From the NCBI GenBank assembly GCA_051252515.1, contig JBPOFS010000003.1:310001-374000 (forward strand): a DNA stretch of 64,000 nucleotides, read 5' to 3'. Below, piece by piece: positions 1 through 9,006 of this stretch (position 1 is the stretch's first letter; each line of letters opens with the position of its first letter). This DNA is from UBA5078 sp051252515. GTDB taxonomy: Bacteria > Pseudomonadota > Gammaproteobacteria > Pseudomonadales > Pseudohongiellaceae. The position numbers and the translations under genes are program-made. The notes beneath the pieces are model-generated. The model saw only the letters and a list, made by a program, of their open reading frames with translations. It did no database searches and was not told the origin of the DNA.

Positions 1-30
1 ATTCACGTCCAATCGCTGGCGCCATTAGTG

Positions 31-145
31 AGGAGAGCCGAGGTGCTTCTGCATTATGGGATATACGCGGCCCGGATGGCCGCGTCTAAGCCCCCATGGA
101 TGGGTTCACGGCGTTCCCAGAATGTAGAAGCGGCTTGGCTCTCCC
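31..145 (+). repeat. REP-like palindromic element, isolated copy
   Basis: The element has a GC-rich palindrome (CGCGGCC/GGCCGCG, 66-84) followed by a conserved tail ending in GGGTTCACGGCG near 113. This core closely resembles the right-facing units at 40.45-41.19 kb. It is flanked by long complementary arms: GCTTCTGCATTATGGG (45-60) pairs with CCCAGAATGTAGAAGC (116-131), and the pairing extends outwards to the GGAGAGCC/GGCTCTCC ends. The arm sequences are unrelated to those at 40 kb. The element lies in frame with the cyclophilin gene downstream but is non-coding by this reading. Confidence 0.8.
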
Positions 146-270
146 AAACAACAATCCCCGATCACTCATCGACTTTAATTGCATTACCCACATCAACCCC
201 CCTACAATCATTGCAAGAAACTGAGCACATTGATCGCTCGTCACCATCAAACAGAGACACCACTAATCTT

Positions 271-1149
271 ATGCTTCGACTGTTAGCCTACAGCCTTATA
301 TTTCTTACATTGAGCACTGGCTCTAACGCCTTTGCCGACGTGAACACTGCCACTGCGAATATGGACGACCCATCGCATCCGCTTATTCTCATGCGCACCT
401 CTCGCGGTGACATTTATGTCGAGCTTTTCCCTGAATCAGCCCCTCGCAACGTCGCCAATTTTATCGCCTTAGCCGAAGCACAAGTCACCCTTTTCGATGT
501 AACTACCGCTCAAGAGGTCGCTCCCCATTATTACGACGGCAAAGGTTTTAATCGCATTTTACGTAACTACCTCGTGCAAGCCGGTGCGCCTCTCAATGAC
601 TTAGCGCCCCAGCCCGAGTATTTCGTTGATGACGAAATCAGTGCCCAAGCGTTAGGGCTTAACGACACCAAGGTGCTCGATGATAAAGGTCAACCGCACG
701 CATGGCTGAACCTACAAGATCGTGAAGACTTTGAAGATCAAATTCTTGCCCCCTTGTATGAACGCCTCAACATCAATACACCTGCGGACGTGGAAACGCG
801 TCAGTTTGATATTCAAGATGCGCTCAGCGAGTTAACACTAAGACAAGCCTATGAGAGTCAGGGCTATCGTTATAACGACCGCCTTATTCCACGCGCCCCT
901 ATTCGTGGCAGCATTGCTATGGCCAGTGCGGGGCCTAATATGAATCGTGCGGAATTCTTTTTCATGCTCGTCGACGCGCCGTGGTTAGCAGGAAAAGCCA
1001 CGATTATTGGCGAAGTCGTTGAGGGCATGGAAATTGTCGATCGTATAGATCAAGGTGCGGTATTGCGCGGAGACACGACGGCCCCAACACCAAACACCGC
1101 CACACTAATTTTCGATGTTCGCCAAATTAATGCATTACCCAATCAGTAG
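271..1149 (+). CDS. Exported cyclophilin-type peptidyl-prolyl isomerase
   Basis: Predicted cis-trans isomerase of Xaa-Pro bonds, acting in periplasmic protein folding. The 292-residue product opens with a signal peptide (Leu-rich segment, likely cut after NAFA at about residue 22). The cyclophilin fold follows: TSRGDIYVELFPESAPRNVANF near the start, KGFNRILRNYLVQAG in place of the usual FHRVI signature, and GSIAMA with the NRAEFFFMLVDAPWL region late. An insertion of roughly 90 residues in the middle makes it longer than the usual 165-190-residue family members. The frame is open back to position 28, but that stretch is the repeat element at 31-145, so the ATG at 271 with its signal peptide is preferred. 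No strong ribosome binding site is visible. The family call is firm; the substrate is unknown. Confidence 0.85.
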   Translation: MLRLLAYSLIFLTLSTGSNAFADVNTATANMDDPSHPLILMRTSRGDIYVELFPESAPRNVANFIALAEAQVTLFDVTTAQEVAPHYYDGKGFNRILRNYLVQAGAPLNDLAPQPEYFVDDEISAQALGLNDTKVLDDKGQPHAWLNLQDREDFEDQILAPLYERLNINTPADVETRQFDIQDALSELTLRQAYESQGYRYNDRLIPRAPIRGSIAMASAGPNMNRAEFFFMLVDAPWLAGKATIIGEVVEGMEIVDRIDQGAVLRGDTTAPTPNTATLIFDVRQINALPNQ

Positions 1150-1174
1150 TCAGTATTGTGTATGAGGAGAGTCC

Positions 1175-1375
1175 ATGTCTAAAAAATCTAAAAAAGTAAA
1201 GGCCACTAGTTTCCTGCCAATGGCCGCAACAGGCGGTTTCTTTATCGGACTAGGGTTGGGCGCACTAACGGGCAATGCCCTACTTGCGATGGGCATTGGT
1301 GTGGTAGTCGGTGCGGCGATCGGTTATAGCATCGATAAAAAGAATGGGATTACTTACGGTCGACGCTCACACTAA
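1175..1375 (+). CDS. Small glycine-rich membrane protein
   Basis: A 66-residue protein of unknown function. A Lys-rich N-terminus (MSKKSKKVK) is followed by two hydrophobic, glycine-rich segments, about residues 13-32 and 34-52, with small-residue spacing (GGFFIGLGLGALTG, GIGVVVGAAIG). This is the glycine-zipper pattern seen in small membrane and outer-membrane-associated proteins. The tail is short and basic. A good ribosome binding site (GAGGAG, about 7 bases before ATG) supports translation. It starts 25 bases after the cyclophilin stop, so co-transcription is likely. Its last 26 bases overlap the convergent dinG gene. Confidence 0.65.
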   Translation: MSKKSKKVKATSFLPMAATGGFFIGLGLGALTGNALLAMGIGVVVGAAIGYSIDKKNGITYGRRSH

Positions 1376-3539
1376 GATTTTCTGGGAAAATCTCGCGAGT
1401 GTAAGGTGGCAAGGATGCCATGATAGAAGCCCCATAGAACTTGCTAACAATACGCTCATCAAAAAGCGTAATGCGGCCAGTGTCTTTTTCATTACGCAAT
1501 AAGCGCCCTGCCGCCTGCACTAATTTAAACGCGGCCTCTGGCACAGAGAGGGTCATAAAGGGATTGCCGCCTTGGGTTTCAACCCATTGCGCCAACGTCG
1601 CCTCGATCGGATCATTTGGCACAGCGAACGGAATCTTCGCAATCAAAACGTGCTCGCAATACTTTCCAGGCAAATCCACGCCCTCTGCAAAACTGGCTAA
1701 GCCAAAAATGATACTTGGCTCCCCTGCATCGATGCGCTGCTTGTGGAACTTCAACAGTTGAGCCTTCTGGTAGTCATCTTGGCAAAGAATAATGTCGCGC
1801 CATTCTTTGTCTAAGCCTTCCAGCACATCCTGCATTTGACGGCGCGAACTAAATAACATCAACGCCCCCTCTTTCTTATCTAAGACTTTCGGCAGCAAAT
1901 CAATTATCGCACTGGTATGTTCTTCGCTTTTCCCTGGATCACAGGGAAGTTTAGGCACAATAAATCGCGCCGCTTTCGCGTAATCGAAAGGACTCGCTAT
2001 GCGGTGATAAGTAGTTCGATCCGGTAAACCCGCGCGCATTTTTAACACGTCGAAATTTCCGAGCGCAGACAGAGTCGCAGAAGTCAGCACGGCTCCTGCA
2101 CACAAGCGCCATAGGTTCTCTTGCAAGGTTGTAGCGGCTAGCACTGGGCTACAAGACAAGCTTATGTCGATCCCACCCGCTTGCTCATTGAGGCTCATCC
2201 ATCGTGCCCAAGGAGCATCTCCTTTTGGGTCCTGCCGCGCGAACTGCTGCCACAGTTTCTGACTACCCCCAGCGCGCGCATGCATATTGCCTATCAGTGG
2301 GTACCAATACTCTGCTCGTTGCCGTGACTCCAGGGAACGGGCCTCTTCAAGGTTCGTTTTTAACTCATCACTGATCTCTTGTAACTGCCCTTCTAAGCGC
2401 GTGTATTGTGCATTAAGGGCTTCCGCAATTTCACGCAAAGGCTCTGGGACCACGCCTAAAGAGAATGCATGTTGCTGTGCTTGATCGCCCCCACGCCCCG
2501 GCTCGGCTTGTTCAAGAATTTGCTCACAAAGGGGCCATATCTCATTCAAGCGTATTTCTGCCATATCCACGGTTTCATCGAACAGTGACAAATTGCGCTT
2601 TAAAGCACGGGTTTCTTCAAGCACTGTATCGCTGCCGAGTTTTCCCAAGGTCTTGCGCCATTGTTCTAGAGCGGACAGACTGGCCTTAAGGCGTGTAAAA
2701 CTAGAGAAATGGTTATTGCTCTTCAATGGCAAATGGTGGGCTTCATCGAAGATATAGATCGTATCTTGTGGCGCGGGCAAAATAACACCACCCCCTAAGG
2801 CCAAATCGGCCAAGACCAAGTCATGATTGGCCACGACACAATCGGCTTTTTGCACTTCTTCGCGAGCTTCATAAAAACAGCAGTTGCTAAAGTTCGAACA
2901 TTTTTGCCCTACACATTGCCCGTTATCAACTGTGACGGGTGACCATTCCTGATCGGTGAGCAGGCTATCCCAGTCGTCTCGGTCTCCATGCCAATCACCG
3001 GCATTAATTTTTCGAAACATTTGTTCATACAACGCCAGTGAATGGGCGTTAGGAGGACTAATAGTATCGCCGTATAAATCGGCCATGGCATTCAAACTGT
3101 CACTGCCTCTTAGCAACATATCGAGTTTGGACAAGCACAAATAACGCCCGCGCCCTTTCGCCAGAGTAAACGTGAAATCCAAATCACTATGACGCTTAAT
3201 ATCAGGCAGGTCTTTAAGCGTGACTTGCTCTTGCAGTGCCACCGTAGCGGTCGCGAGCACGACTGTCTTCTTAAGATGTTTCGCCACAGGCAGTGTTCCC
3301 AACACATAAGCCATCGTTTTACCTGTACCTGTGCCTGCTTCTATGACACAAATAGGCCCTTCACCTTGCTCGGGGCCACCTTCATCCCCCCCAGTTAAGC
3401 TTAGTACCTCTAATTGCCCTAAACTCTTGGCGATCTCGGCAATCATTAATCGTTGCCCATAGCGTGGAGTGAGAGATTTACTCTCCAATATTTGGCGATA
3501 GGCGCTTTGAATGGTCTTTTTGACTTCGTCGGGAAGCAT
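1350..3539 (-). CDS. dinG: ATP-dependent DNA helicase DinG (XPD-like, Fe-S)
   Basis: Superfamily 2 5'-3' DNA helicase that unwinds forked DNA, R-loops and DNA-RNA hybrids during repair. Visible motifs are Walker A in EAGTGTGKT, the DEAH box in FDEAHHL, and the Fe-S cysteines: one in GRYLCLSK and a cluster in CVGQKCSNFSNCC. C-terminal helicase motifs include LTSATL and QAAGRLLRNE. At about 729 residues it matches the family length. The frame reaches a TTG at 3554, but the ATG at 3539 gives an N-terminus (MLPDEVKK) aligning with known DinG starts. Divergent from the DUF349 gene and convergent with the small membrane gene, overlapping its end by 26 bases. Confidence 0.92.
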   Translation of the reverse strand: MLPDEVKKTIQSAYRQILESKSLTPRYGQRLMIAEIAKSLGQLEVLSLTGGDEGGPEQGEGPICVIEAGTGTGKTMAYVLGTLPVAKHLKKTVVLATATVALQEQVTLKDLPDIKRHSDLDFTFTLAKGRGRYLCLSKLDMLLRGSDSLNAMADLYGDTISPPNAHSLALYEQMFRKINAGDWHGDRDDWDSLLTDQEWSPVTVDNGQCVGQKCSNFSNCCFYEAREEVQKADCVVANHDLVLADLALGGGVILPAPQDTIYIFDEAHHLPLKSNNHFSSFTRLKASLSALEQWRKTLGKLGSDTVLEETRALKRNLSLFDETVDMAEIRLNEIWPLCEQILEQAEPGRGGDQAQQHAFSLGVVPEPLREIAEALNAQYTRLEGQLQEISDELKTNLEEARSLESRQRAEYWYPLIGNMHARAGGSQKLWQQFARQDPKGDAPWARWMSLNEQAGGIDISLSCSPVLAATTLQENLWRLCAGAVLTSATLSALGNFDVLKMRAGLPDRTTYHRIASPFDYAKAARFIVPKLPCDPGKSEEHTSAIIDLLPKVLDKKEGALMLFSSRRQMQDVLEGLDKEWRDIILCQDDYQKAQLLKFHKQRIDAGEPSIIFGLASFAEGVDLPGKYCEHVLIAKIPFAVPNDPIEATLAQWVETQGGNPFMTLSVPEAAFKLVQAAGRLLRNEKDTGRITLFDERIVSKFYGASIMASLPPYTREIFPENLSVSVDRK

Positions 3540-3795
3540 AGGGGTAAAAATCAACTACATTGGGAGGGTTAAGGGCGTTTTATTAGCCCTGAGAGTATAG
3601 CACTGTAGACGCATTAGGCACCGTGAAAGCAATAGATGTCGATTAAAGACACTTGATTGCTATCGGGGCCGAAAAAACATCTGCTAGAATGACCGCACTT
3701 CTGTTGGCCAGGGGCCAAAGCTCAACACAAACGCAGTTCATATCCGCTAAACTCGCGGTACACCTGTCACAAGCACCCTAGAGAACAGCACCACA

Positions 3796-6717
3796 ATGAT
3801 TTTTCAGACGTTTCTACAAAGTAAAAATTGGCAACATAAAGAATCCAGTGTCCGCCTTGAAGCTGTGACTGAACTGAATCAGGCGATCGACCCTCATGAA
3901 CCTGAGGCAGTTGATGCTGTGAAAATTCTCGCTGACATGGCACAAAATGATGGAGATCAGGCAGTTAGAATCGCTGCAATCCATCATGTTCGCAGCACTG
4001 AGGTGCTCGAGCTATTGCAAAAGGACGACAACGAAGAGATTCGTAATGCTGCCTTGATGCAATATTGCCGTCTTGTTTCCGGGTCTGCGCCTAGCACTTT
4101 GGACGCTAACCAGCGTCTAGCGCTAATGGAAGCAATGGAACAGCGGCCAATGTTGCTTGCTGTTTTACATGATTGCGCATGTGATGAAACGGGCCTAGCC
4201 ACTCTATTACGCCTACAAAGCAAGTTCGAATGTGATGCCAATACTCTGCTCGAGATAGCGGCACACTCAAACAATCACACTATTCGCCACGCCGCCGCCA
4301 TTCAGATCGACTCACCAGAGTTATTAGAGCAGCTCAGCGGCTTGGTTCGACATAAAGACAAGTCAGTGCTGAAGATATGCAAAGACCGATTGCAGGTGAT
4401 TCACGACGCAGAGGCGAAACTCGTCGCAGACCAAGCACTTGCTTTGAAAATTTGCGATGACATCGAGTCACTCACTCATAAAGTGATTGGCGGCTTGAGC
4501 CAAGCACAGTACGAATACAAGGTTAGTCAGTGGCAGGACGTAAGTGCGATTGCCGATACTGCATTGCAACAGCGTTTTGCCGATGCCTGCAAAGGCTTGG
4601 AAGAAAAGCTTCAAGCTCACGCTCAAGAGGAGCAAGGCAAAGCACTACAAGCGAAGAGTTTTACAGACCTTGCACAGGCATGTACGGCCACTGAAGCGAC
4701 TGTAGCGAGCTTAACGACACCATTGGATTCCGAGCAGATCGCTCAACTGGAAACCCAACACCACGCTCTTGTGGCGTTACGCGCGCAAAACCAAGGAGCA
4801 TCCGAGGAAGCAGACCCTATCTTAGCTCAAGCGGACACGCTTATTGCCAGTCTGGCATTAGACATTCGCGCCTTCAATGCCTTACAGGCCAAGCAAGAAG
4901 ACCTCTCTGATTGCTTTACTCATTTGCAAAAGTTAACGGCCAAGAACACAGCTGGACTGAAAAAACGCCAAGCGCAATTTGAAAAACTTTTCCAAAAGCA
5001 AGCCTGGCCCGAAGCACTGCCTCCTAGTGAATTGTTCAATCAATGCCTAGAGATGGAAACCTTATTAGAGCGCCTAGTCATCCGTAATCGCGCTTACCTT
5101 GACAAATTACACAGCGATTCGCTCGCGCATATTACCGCGCTAGAAGAACATATCGAGCAAGGGCAAGTTAATGAAGCTCAGCGTTTATGGGACAAAGTGC
5201 AAGGGGCGATTAAAAACGCTGACGACTCCTTAAAGAAAACTCTGCATGATTTGTTAGTGCCATTTAAGCCTCGCATCAGCGAGCTAATCGATTGGAAGAA
5301 TTTCGCAGCAGCGGAAAAGAAAAAAGAACTGATCACGCAGATGCAAGCTTTGGTCGAAAGTACAATGCATGCTGGCGACAAAGCCAAACGCATTAAAGCC
5401 TTACAGGAAGATTGGAAAAACTTAGGGCACTCCGTGCTCAACGATAGTCTTTGGGCGCAATTCAATGAGGCCGCTCGTAAAGCCTTCGAGCCTTGCAAAG
5501 AATACTTCAAAGAACGCAAAACAAAGCTGCAAAGCAATCTTGCTGAACGTAATAAGATTTGTGAGGCCCTAGAAGCTTTAGTCCCCACTTTGCAGGAAGA
5601 GACCGTCAATATCAGCAACCTCAACAAAATTGAGAGTAAGGCTGTGGCCGACTGGAAACTTTACGCACCTGTCGAACAAGCAAAGATCAAAAAATTGCAA
5701 AAACGCTTTAACGCTGTGTTGACCGATATCCGTCAATTCAAACGCAAAGTGTTGCAGGGTAATGCCGTGCGTAAACTTGATCTCATCGCACAAGCCGAAA
5801 AACTTGATGAGCTTGAAGACGTACAAGAAGCCATGAGCGAGGCCAAGCGCCTACAAGCCGAATGGAAATCCATTGGACCATCGCCGTTTAAAGACGACAG
5901 AACTCACTGGAATTCCTTCCGCGCTGCTTGCGACAAACTCTTCAACAAGCGCAAGAATGATGCACCCGCCAAGTCAGCACGCGGCACAGGTAGCACTCAT
6001 AGCACTTCGCCGGCCGTTGCCGCAGTCAAAGGGGTTCTCAGTAAGATCAGCGATCTTCTGCGCTCCAGTACTGAAGAGCTAGTCAATTCTCGTCGCGAAT
6101 TCAAAACCCTCGAAGAATCTTTTTATGAACATTTGAAGGCAGACTTAAAGCACGAGAAGCGCGCCTTACAAGAACAGTTCAATAAGCTCAGCCGTCAATA
6201 CGAAAGCAAGCTGAAAGCGGCACCAGATAAGAAAAGCTTACAGTTAATTGGTCAGGTCAAAACGAAAGCGCAATTTTTAGAAGCGCTTGAAGCCGCCGTG
6301 CTCGCTGGCAAAGAAGCCTCATCGGATGTCGATGCCTTAAGCGAACAATGGCAAGCACTTGGCCGAGTCTCTGATCTCAAGCAGGAACAGGCTTTAGAGC
6401 AACGCTTCCAAGCTCTATATCGCGGTGTCGACAAAGCCTTGCTTAAACGCCAAGCCAAAGATAATGAAGAGAAGGCCCGCGAGCTTTGCATCAGTGCAGA
6501 GATTATAGCGGACCTAGAAACCCCCGCCGCCGACAAAGCCTTGCGCATGCAAGTACAGCTCAAGCAGCTTAAAAATAGCTTTGGCAGCCGTGAGAGCAAG
6601 AGTGCCGCACAGCAGGTCAGCGAATTAGAAATTCAAATGCTATGCCTTGGCCCTCTCGAGTCGACAACGCGTAAAAGTTGCGACCAGCGTATTGAGAAAT
6701 CCCGCAATAAAACTTAG
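3796..6717 (+). CDS. Large coiled-coil DUF349 protein
   Basis: A 973-residue, probably cytosolic protein. The first 200 residues look like HEAT-type helical repeats (runs such as AVRIAAIHHV and EIRNAALMQY). The rest is long, charged and helical, with repeated DUF349 modules recognisable by their Trp-containing motif (LQEDWKNLGH, LQAEWKSIGP, SEQWQALGRV) and KRK/FNKRKND segments. DUF349 proteins are widespread in gammaproteobacteria but lack an agreed biochemical role. No membrane segment or signal peptide is visible. The gene precedes aroA by 17 bases, so the two may share a transcript. Start at ATG 3796; the ribosome binding site is weak. Confidence 0.8.
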   Translation: MIFQTFLQSKNWQHKESSVRLEAVTELNQAIDPHEPEAVDAVKILADMAQNDGDQAVRIAAIHHVRSTEVLELLQKDDNEEIRNAALMQYCRLVSGSAPSTLDANQRLALMEAMEQRPMLLAVLHDCACDETGLATLLRLQSKFECDANTLLEIAAHSNNHTIRHAAAIQIDSPELLEQLSGLVRHKDKSVLKICKDRLQVIHDAEAKLVADQALALKICDDIESLTHKVIGGLSQAQYEYKVSQWQDVSAIADTALQQRFADACKGLEEKLQAHAQEEQGKALQAKSFTDLAQACTATEATVASLTTPLDSEQIAQLETQHHALVALRAQNQGASEEADPILAQADTLIASLALDIRAFNALQAKQEDLSDCFTHLQKLTAKNTAGLKKRQAQFEKLFQKQAWPEALPPSELFNQCLEMETLLERLVIRNRAYLDKLHSDSLAHITALEEHIEQGQVNEAQRLWDKVQGAIKNADDSLKKTLHDLLVPFKPRISELIDWKNFAAAEKKKELITQMQALVESTMHAGDKAKRIKALQEDWKNLGHSVLNDSLWAQFNEAARKAFEPCKEYFKERKTKLQSNLAERNKICEALEALVPTLQEETVNISNLNKIESKAVADWKLYAPVEQAKIKKLQKRFNAVLTDIRQFKRKVLQGNAVRKLDLIAQAEKLDELEDVQEAMSEAKRLQAEWKSIGPSPFKDDRTHWNSFRAACDKLFNKRKNDAPAKSARGTGSTHSTSPAVAAVKGVLSKISDLLRSSTEELVNSRREFKTLEESFYEHLKADLKHEKRALQEQFNKLSRQYESKLKAAPDKKSLQLIGQVKTKAQFLEALEAAVLAGKEASSDVDALSEQWQALGRVSDLKQEQALEQRFQALYRGVDKALLKRQAKDNEEKARELCISAEIIADLETPAADKALRMQVQLKQLKNSFGSRESKSAAQQVSELEIQMLCLGPLESTTRKSCDQRIEKSRNKT

Positions 6718-6734
6718 GACAAGCAAGCCAAAAC

Positions 6735-8021
6735 ATGGACAGCATCACACTCCCACCCTTGGACTCGATCCAAGGGGAAGTCACATTGCCTGGCTCTAAG
6801 AGCCTTTCTAATCGTATTCTTCTATTGGCTGCCGTTGCACAAGGGCAAACCCGCATCAGCAATTTGCTCGACAGCGACGATGTGCGGCATATGCTCAATG
6901 CTCTCGAGCAATTGGATGTAGGCCTAGCACTAAGTGAGAACAAAACTGAATGTCTAGTCACGGGCCGCTCAGGCCCGTTAACACACACAGACGCACTGAC
7001 TTTATTCCTCGGCAATGCCGGCACAGCGATGCGCCCCTTGTGCGCGATGCTCTGCGCTGGACAAGGCCAGTTCACTTTAACCGGTGAGCCACGCATGTCC
7101 GAGCGCCCCATTGCCGACCTCGTCGATTGCCTGCGCGCCTGTGGCGCTAAAATCGACTACCTAGAAAACGGCGGTTATCCCCCACTGACAGTGAATGCCA
7201 CCGGCTTGAACGGCGGCACAGTCCACATCAAGGGCAATATCTCTAGCCAGTTTTTGACCGCCATGCTCATGGCCGCCCCTTTCTGCAAAACCGATCTTGA
7301 GATTGTCGTAGACGGCGACTTAGTGTCTAAACCTTATATCTTGATCACACTCGATGTGATGGCGCGCTTTGGTGTCCAAGTTGAAAACCATGACTACCAA
7401 CGCTTTGTAATCTCTGCTGGGCAACATTATGTCTCCCCTGGTGACATCATGGTTGAAGGAGACGCCTCCTCGGCCTCTTACTTTCTCGCCGCCGCCGCGA
7501 TTGCAGGCGGTAGTGTGCGCGTTCATGGTAGCGGTTCTACTAGTGTGCAAGGAGATGCCCGCTTTGCGGAAGTCTTAGAACAAATGGGCGCCAAAGTGAC
7601 ATGGGGTGACACCTGGATAGAGGTTAGCCGCGGCACATTAAAGGGTGTCGATGTCGACTTAAACCACATCCCCGATGCGGCGATGACCATTGCCACTACA
7701 GCGTTGTTCGCACAAGGACCGACAACTATTCGCAACATCTACAATTGGCGAGTCAAAGAGACCGATCGTCTTAGCGCCATGAGTACCGAGTTACGAAAAT
7801 TAGGGGCGACAGTAGAGGAAGGCGAGGATTATCTGTCGATCATACCGCCACAGAAGATTACCAGTGCCGCCATCGATACCTATGACGATCATCGTATGGC
7901 GATGTGTTTTTCATTAGCGGCGTTTGGCGATAGTCCGATCACGATTAATGATCCCGGCTGCACAGCGAAGACTTTTCCAACGTATTTTGATTTGTTTGGG
8001 AAGTTGACGAGCGTCAAATAA
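6735..8021 (+). CDS. aroA: 3-phosphoshikimate 1-carboxyvinyltransferase (EPSP synthase)
   Basis: Transfers the enolpyruvyl group of PEP to shikimate 3-phosphate in the shikimate pathway to aromatic amino acids (cytosol). The 428-residue length is typical. Diagnostic motifs are LPGSKSLSNRILLLAA near the N-terminus, LFLGNAGTAMRPL near residue 90, GNISSQFLTAMLM, the catalytic-region sequence NWRVKETDRL, and the C-terminal DHRMAM. The LFLGNAGTAMRPL form matches class I, enterobacterial-type AroA. It follows the DUF349 gene by 17 bases. The stop is only two bases from the encoded CCA of the convergent tRNA gene. Confidence 0.96.
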   Translation: MDSITLPPLDSIQGEVTLPGSKSLSNRILLLAAVAQGQTRISNLLDSDDVRHMLNALEQLDVGLALSENKTECLVTGRSGPLTHTDALTLFLGNAGTAMRPLCAMLCAGQGQFTLTGEPRMSERPIADLVDCLRACGAKIDYLENGGYPPLTVNATGLNGGTVHIKGNISSQFLTAMLMAAPFCKTDLEIVVDGDLVSKPYILITLDVMARFGVQVENHDYQRFVISAGQHYVSPGDIMVEGDASSASYFLAAAAIAGGSVRVHGSGSTSVQGDARFAEVLEQMGAKVTWGDTWIEVSRGTLKGVDVDLNHIPDAAMTIATTALFAQGPTTIRNIYNWRVKETDRLSAMSTELRKLGATVEEGEDYLSIIPPQKITSAAIDTYDDHRMAMCFSLAAFGDSPITINDPGCTAKTFPTYFDLFGKLTSVK

Positions 8022-8023
8022 TT

Positions 8024-8097
8024 TGGAGCGGGTGATGGGAATCGGACCCACGTCTAAAGCTTGGGAAGCTCTCGTTCTACCATTGAACTACACCCGC
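8024..8097 (-). tRNA. tRNA-Gly (anticodon CCC)
   Basis: Read on the minus strand, this 74-base sequence folds as a cloverleaf. The acceptor stem is GCGGGTG paired with CACCCGC, followed by discriminator U and an encoded CCA. The anticodon loop is TTCCCAA on a GAGC/GCTT-type stem, with the anticodon at 8063-8065, and the T-loop is GTCCGATTC. It closely resembles E. coli glyU. The 3' end abuts aroA. No integrase or attachment-site duplication was seen. Confidence 0.96.
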
Positions 8098-8178
8098 AAG
8101 GTGTGACCATCTAGTCGCAGCGGATAATAATCTATATCCACTCTCTATTCCTAGTAAGTTCTTTATTTTCAGACATAA

Positions 8179-8208
8179 AAAAAGCCCCGCGAGCGGGGCT
8201 TTTTTGTT
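8179..8208 (-). terminator. Rho-independent terminator after the pilin gene
   Basis: A GCCCCG/CGGGGC stem with a 4-base CGAG loop (8186-8201) is flanked by seven A's on the left and six T's on the right. It works in either direction. It lies 16 bases beyond the pilin stop and so ends that minus-strand transcript. Confidence 0.9.
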
Positions 8209-8224
8209 CCTATTACTAGGAGGA

Positions 8225-8893
8225 TTACATGCGGTTACAAACTGTATACGCCGTGTCTACATCATAAGTAGTAGCTGCACCCATAGCGCCCGCAACTGGG
8301 TTAACGCCAGCAGTCGCACGGAAGTTACCTGTGCCCGGTGCACCGTCATCCAATCGACCGTCGAGTGCCAATGCAGCAGAGCCACCAACATTGCTCATGC
8401 ACAGCTTGTTTACACCCGCTGGCATACCCTGAATAAGTACAGAGTTAACGCCAATCAGACCGCCAAAGGGGTTCTGAGGAGCCGCTGCAGCACCGGTAGT
8501 TGAGGGGTCGCCAGCGATGAAGCCAGACGCACGTAGGTGCTGCCAAAAACCAAGCAATTCACCATTTGGGTTAAATGTATTGTTGATATTGCCAGTTACC
8601 GAACCATTGTTATTACCACCAACAGTAACATTCGCCCAAGCACCGCCACGTGCCTGCACTGCAGCTAAGTCACCATCATCACCAGGAAAACGACGGTATC
8701 TATCCATATACGAATATGCCGCTGCTGGCACACCGTTGAAATCGTTAACGGCTGCACGAACACGTGAGTTCTCAATCAATTGCTGACCCTGTAATACGCC
8801 GCCCAATAGTAGACCAACGATTACCAATACAATTGCGATTTCGATCAATGTGAAACCTGATTGCTTCTTAGAAAAACTTTGCATTTTATTCAT
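8225..8893 (-). CDS. Type IV prepilin, probable major pilin of the MSHA-like system
   Basis: A 222-residue prepilin. A basic 13-residue leader ends in Gly, then the class III cleavage motif QSG-FTLIEIAIVLVIVG with Phe+1 and Glu+5. A hydrophobic alpha-1 helix follows, then a Gly/Asn-rich globular domain containing YRRFPGDD and LDDGAPGTGNFRA. Two cysteines (in NKLCMSN and near the end in YTVCNRM) could form the C-terminal disulfide loop typical of pilins. GGAG lies 5 bases before ATG. The gene follows the kinase but is separated by 157 bases holding a promoter and a hairpin, and it has its own terminator. Separate, strong expression suggests the major subunit; a minor-subunit role cannot be excluded. 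Confidence 0.85.
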   Translation of the reverse strand: MNKMQSFSKKQSGFTLIEIAIVLVIVGLLLGGVLQGQQLIENSRVRAAVNDFNGVPAAAYSYMDRYRRFPGDDGDLAAVQARGGAWANVTVGGNNNGSVTGNINNTFNPNGELLGFWQHLRASGFIAGDPSTTGAAAAPQNPFGGLIGVNSVLIQGMPAGVNKLCMSNVGGSAALALDGRLDDGAPGTGNFRATAGVNPVAGAMGAATTYDVDTAYTVCNRM

Positions 8894-8916
8894 AAATACT
8901 CCAAATATTAATTCTG

Positions 8917-8948
8917 AAAAAAGCCTACGCCCACTGCGGTGCTTTTTT
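8917..8948 (-). terminator. Terminator-like hairpin in the pilin leader
   Basis: On the minus strand AAAAAAGC pairs with GCTTTTTT around a loop that contains a short CGC/GCG pairing; a run of U follows. It lies about 24 bases before the pilin ATG and downstream of the candidate pilin promoter. It may end the long pilus operon, attenuate pilin transcription, or act as an mRNA-stabilising leader. Confidence 0.55.
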
Positions 8949-8958
8949 GTACATGGCT

Positions 8959-8987
8959 ATAATATGGCCTGACCATTTATTAGACAA
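8959..8987 (-). promoter_or_regulatory. Sigma-70-like promoter of the pilin gene
   Basis: On the minus strand, -35 TTGTCT (8982-8987; 4 of 6 consensus) and -10 TATTAT (8959-8964; 5 of 6) are separated by exactly 17 bases. The predicted start lies just before the leader hairpin, about 65 bases upstream of the pilin ATG. Confidence 0.55.
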
Positions 8988-8989
8988 TA

Positions 8990-9006
8990 TGTAGGTTTTT
9001 TCTACA
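8990..9006. promoter_or_regulatory. Inverted repeat next to the pilin -35, candidate regulator site
   Basis: TGTAG (8990-8994) and CTACA (9002-9006) form a perfect inverted repeat with a 7-base A/T-rich centre, two bases upstream of the -35 hexamer. The position suits a class II activator. The response regulator encoded just upstream is the obvious candidate, but this is inference. Confidence 0.4.

Noticed and set aside
28..270. N-terminal extension of the cyclophilin reading frame
   Set aside because: It translates the repeat element at 31-145, and a proper signal peptide begins at 271.
5178..5627. 149-residue minus-strand frame inside the DUF349 gene
   Set aside because: Ser/Leu-rich antisense translation of a Lys/Glu-rich coiled coil; a typical shadow.
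8024..8097. tRNA-Gly as an integration site for a mobile element
   Set aside because: No integrase, direct repeat of the tRNA end or phage-like genes flank it; the neighbours are aroA and the pilus locus.
8204..8786. Plus-strand frames opposite the pilin gene
   Set aside because: The pilin on the other strand has a diagnostic cleavage motif, ribosome binding site and terminator; these are shadows.
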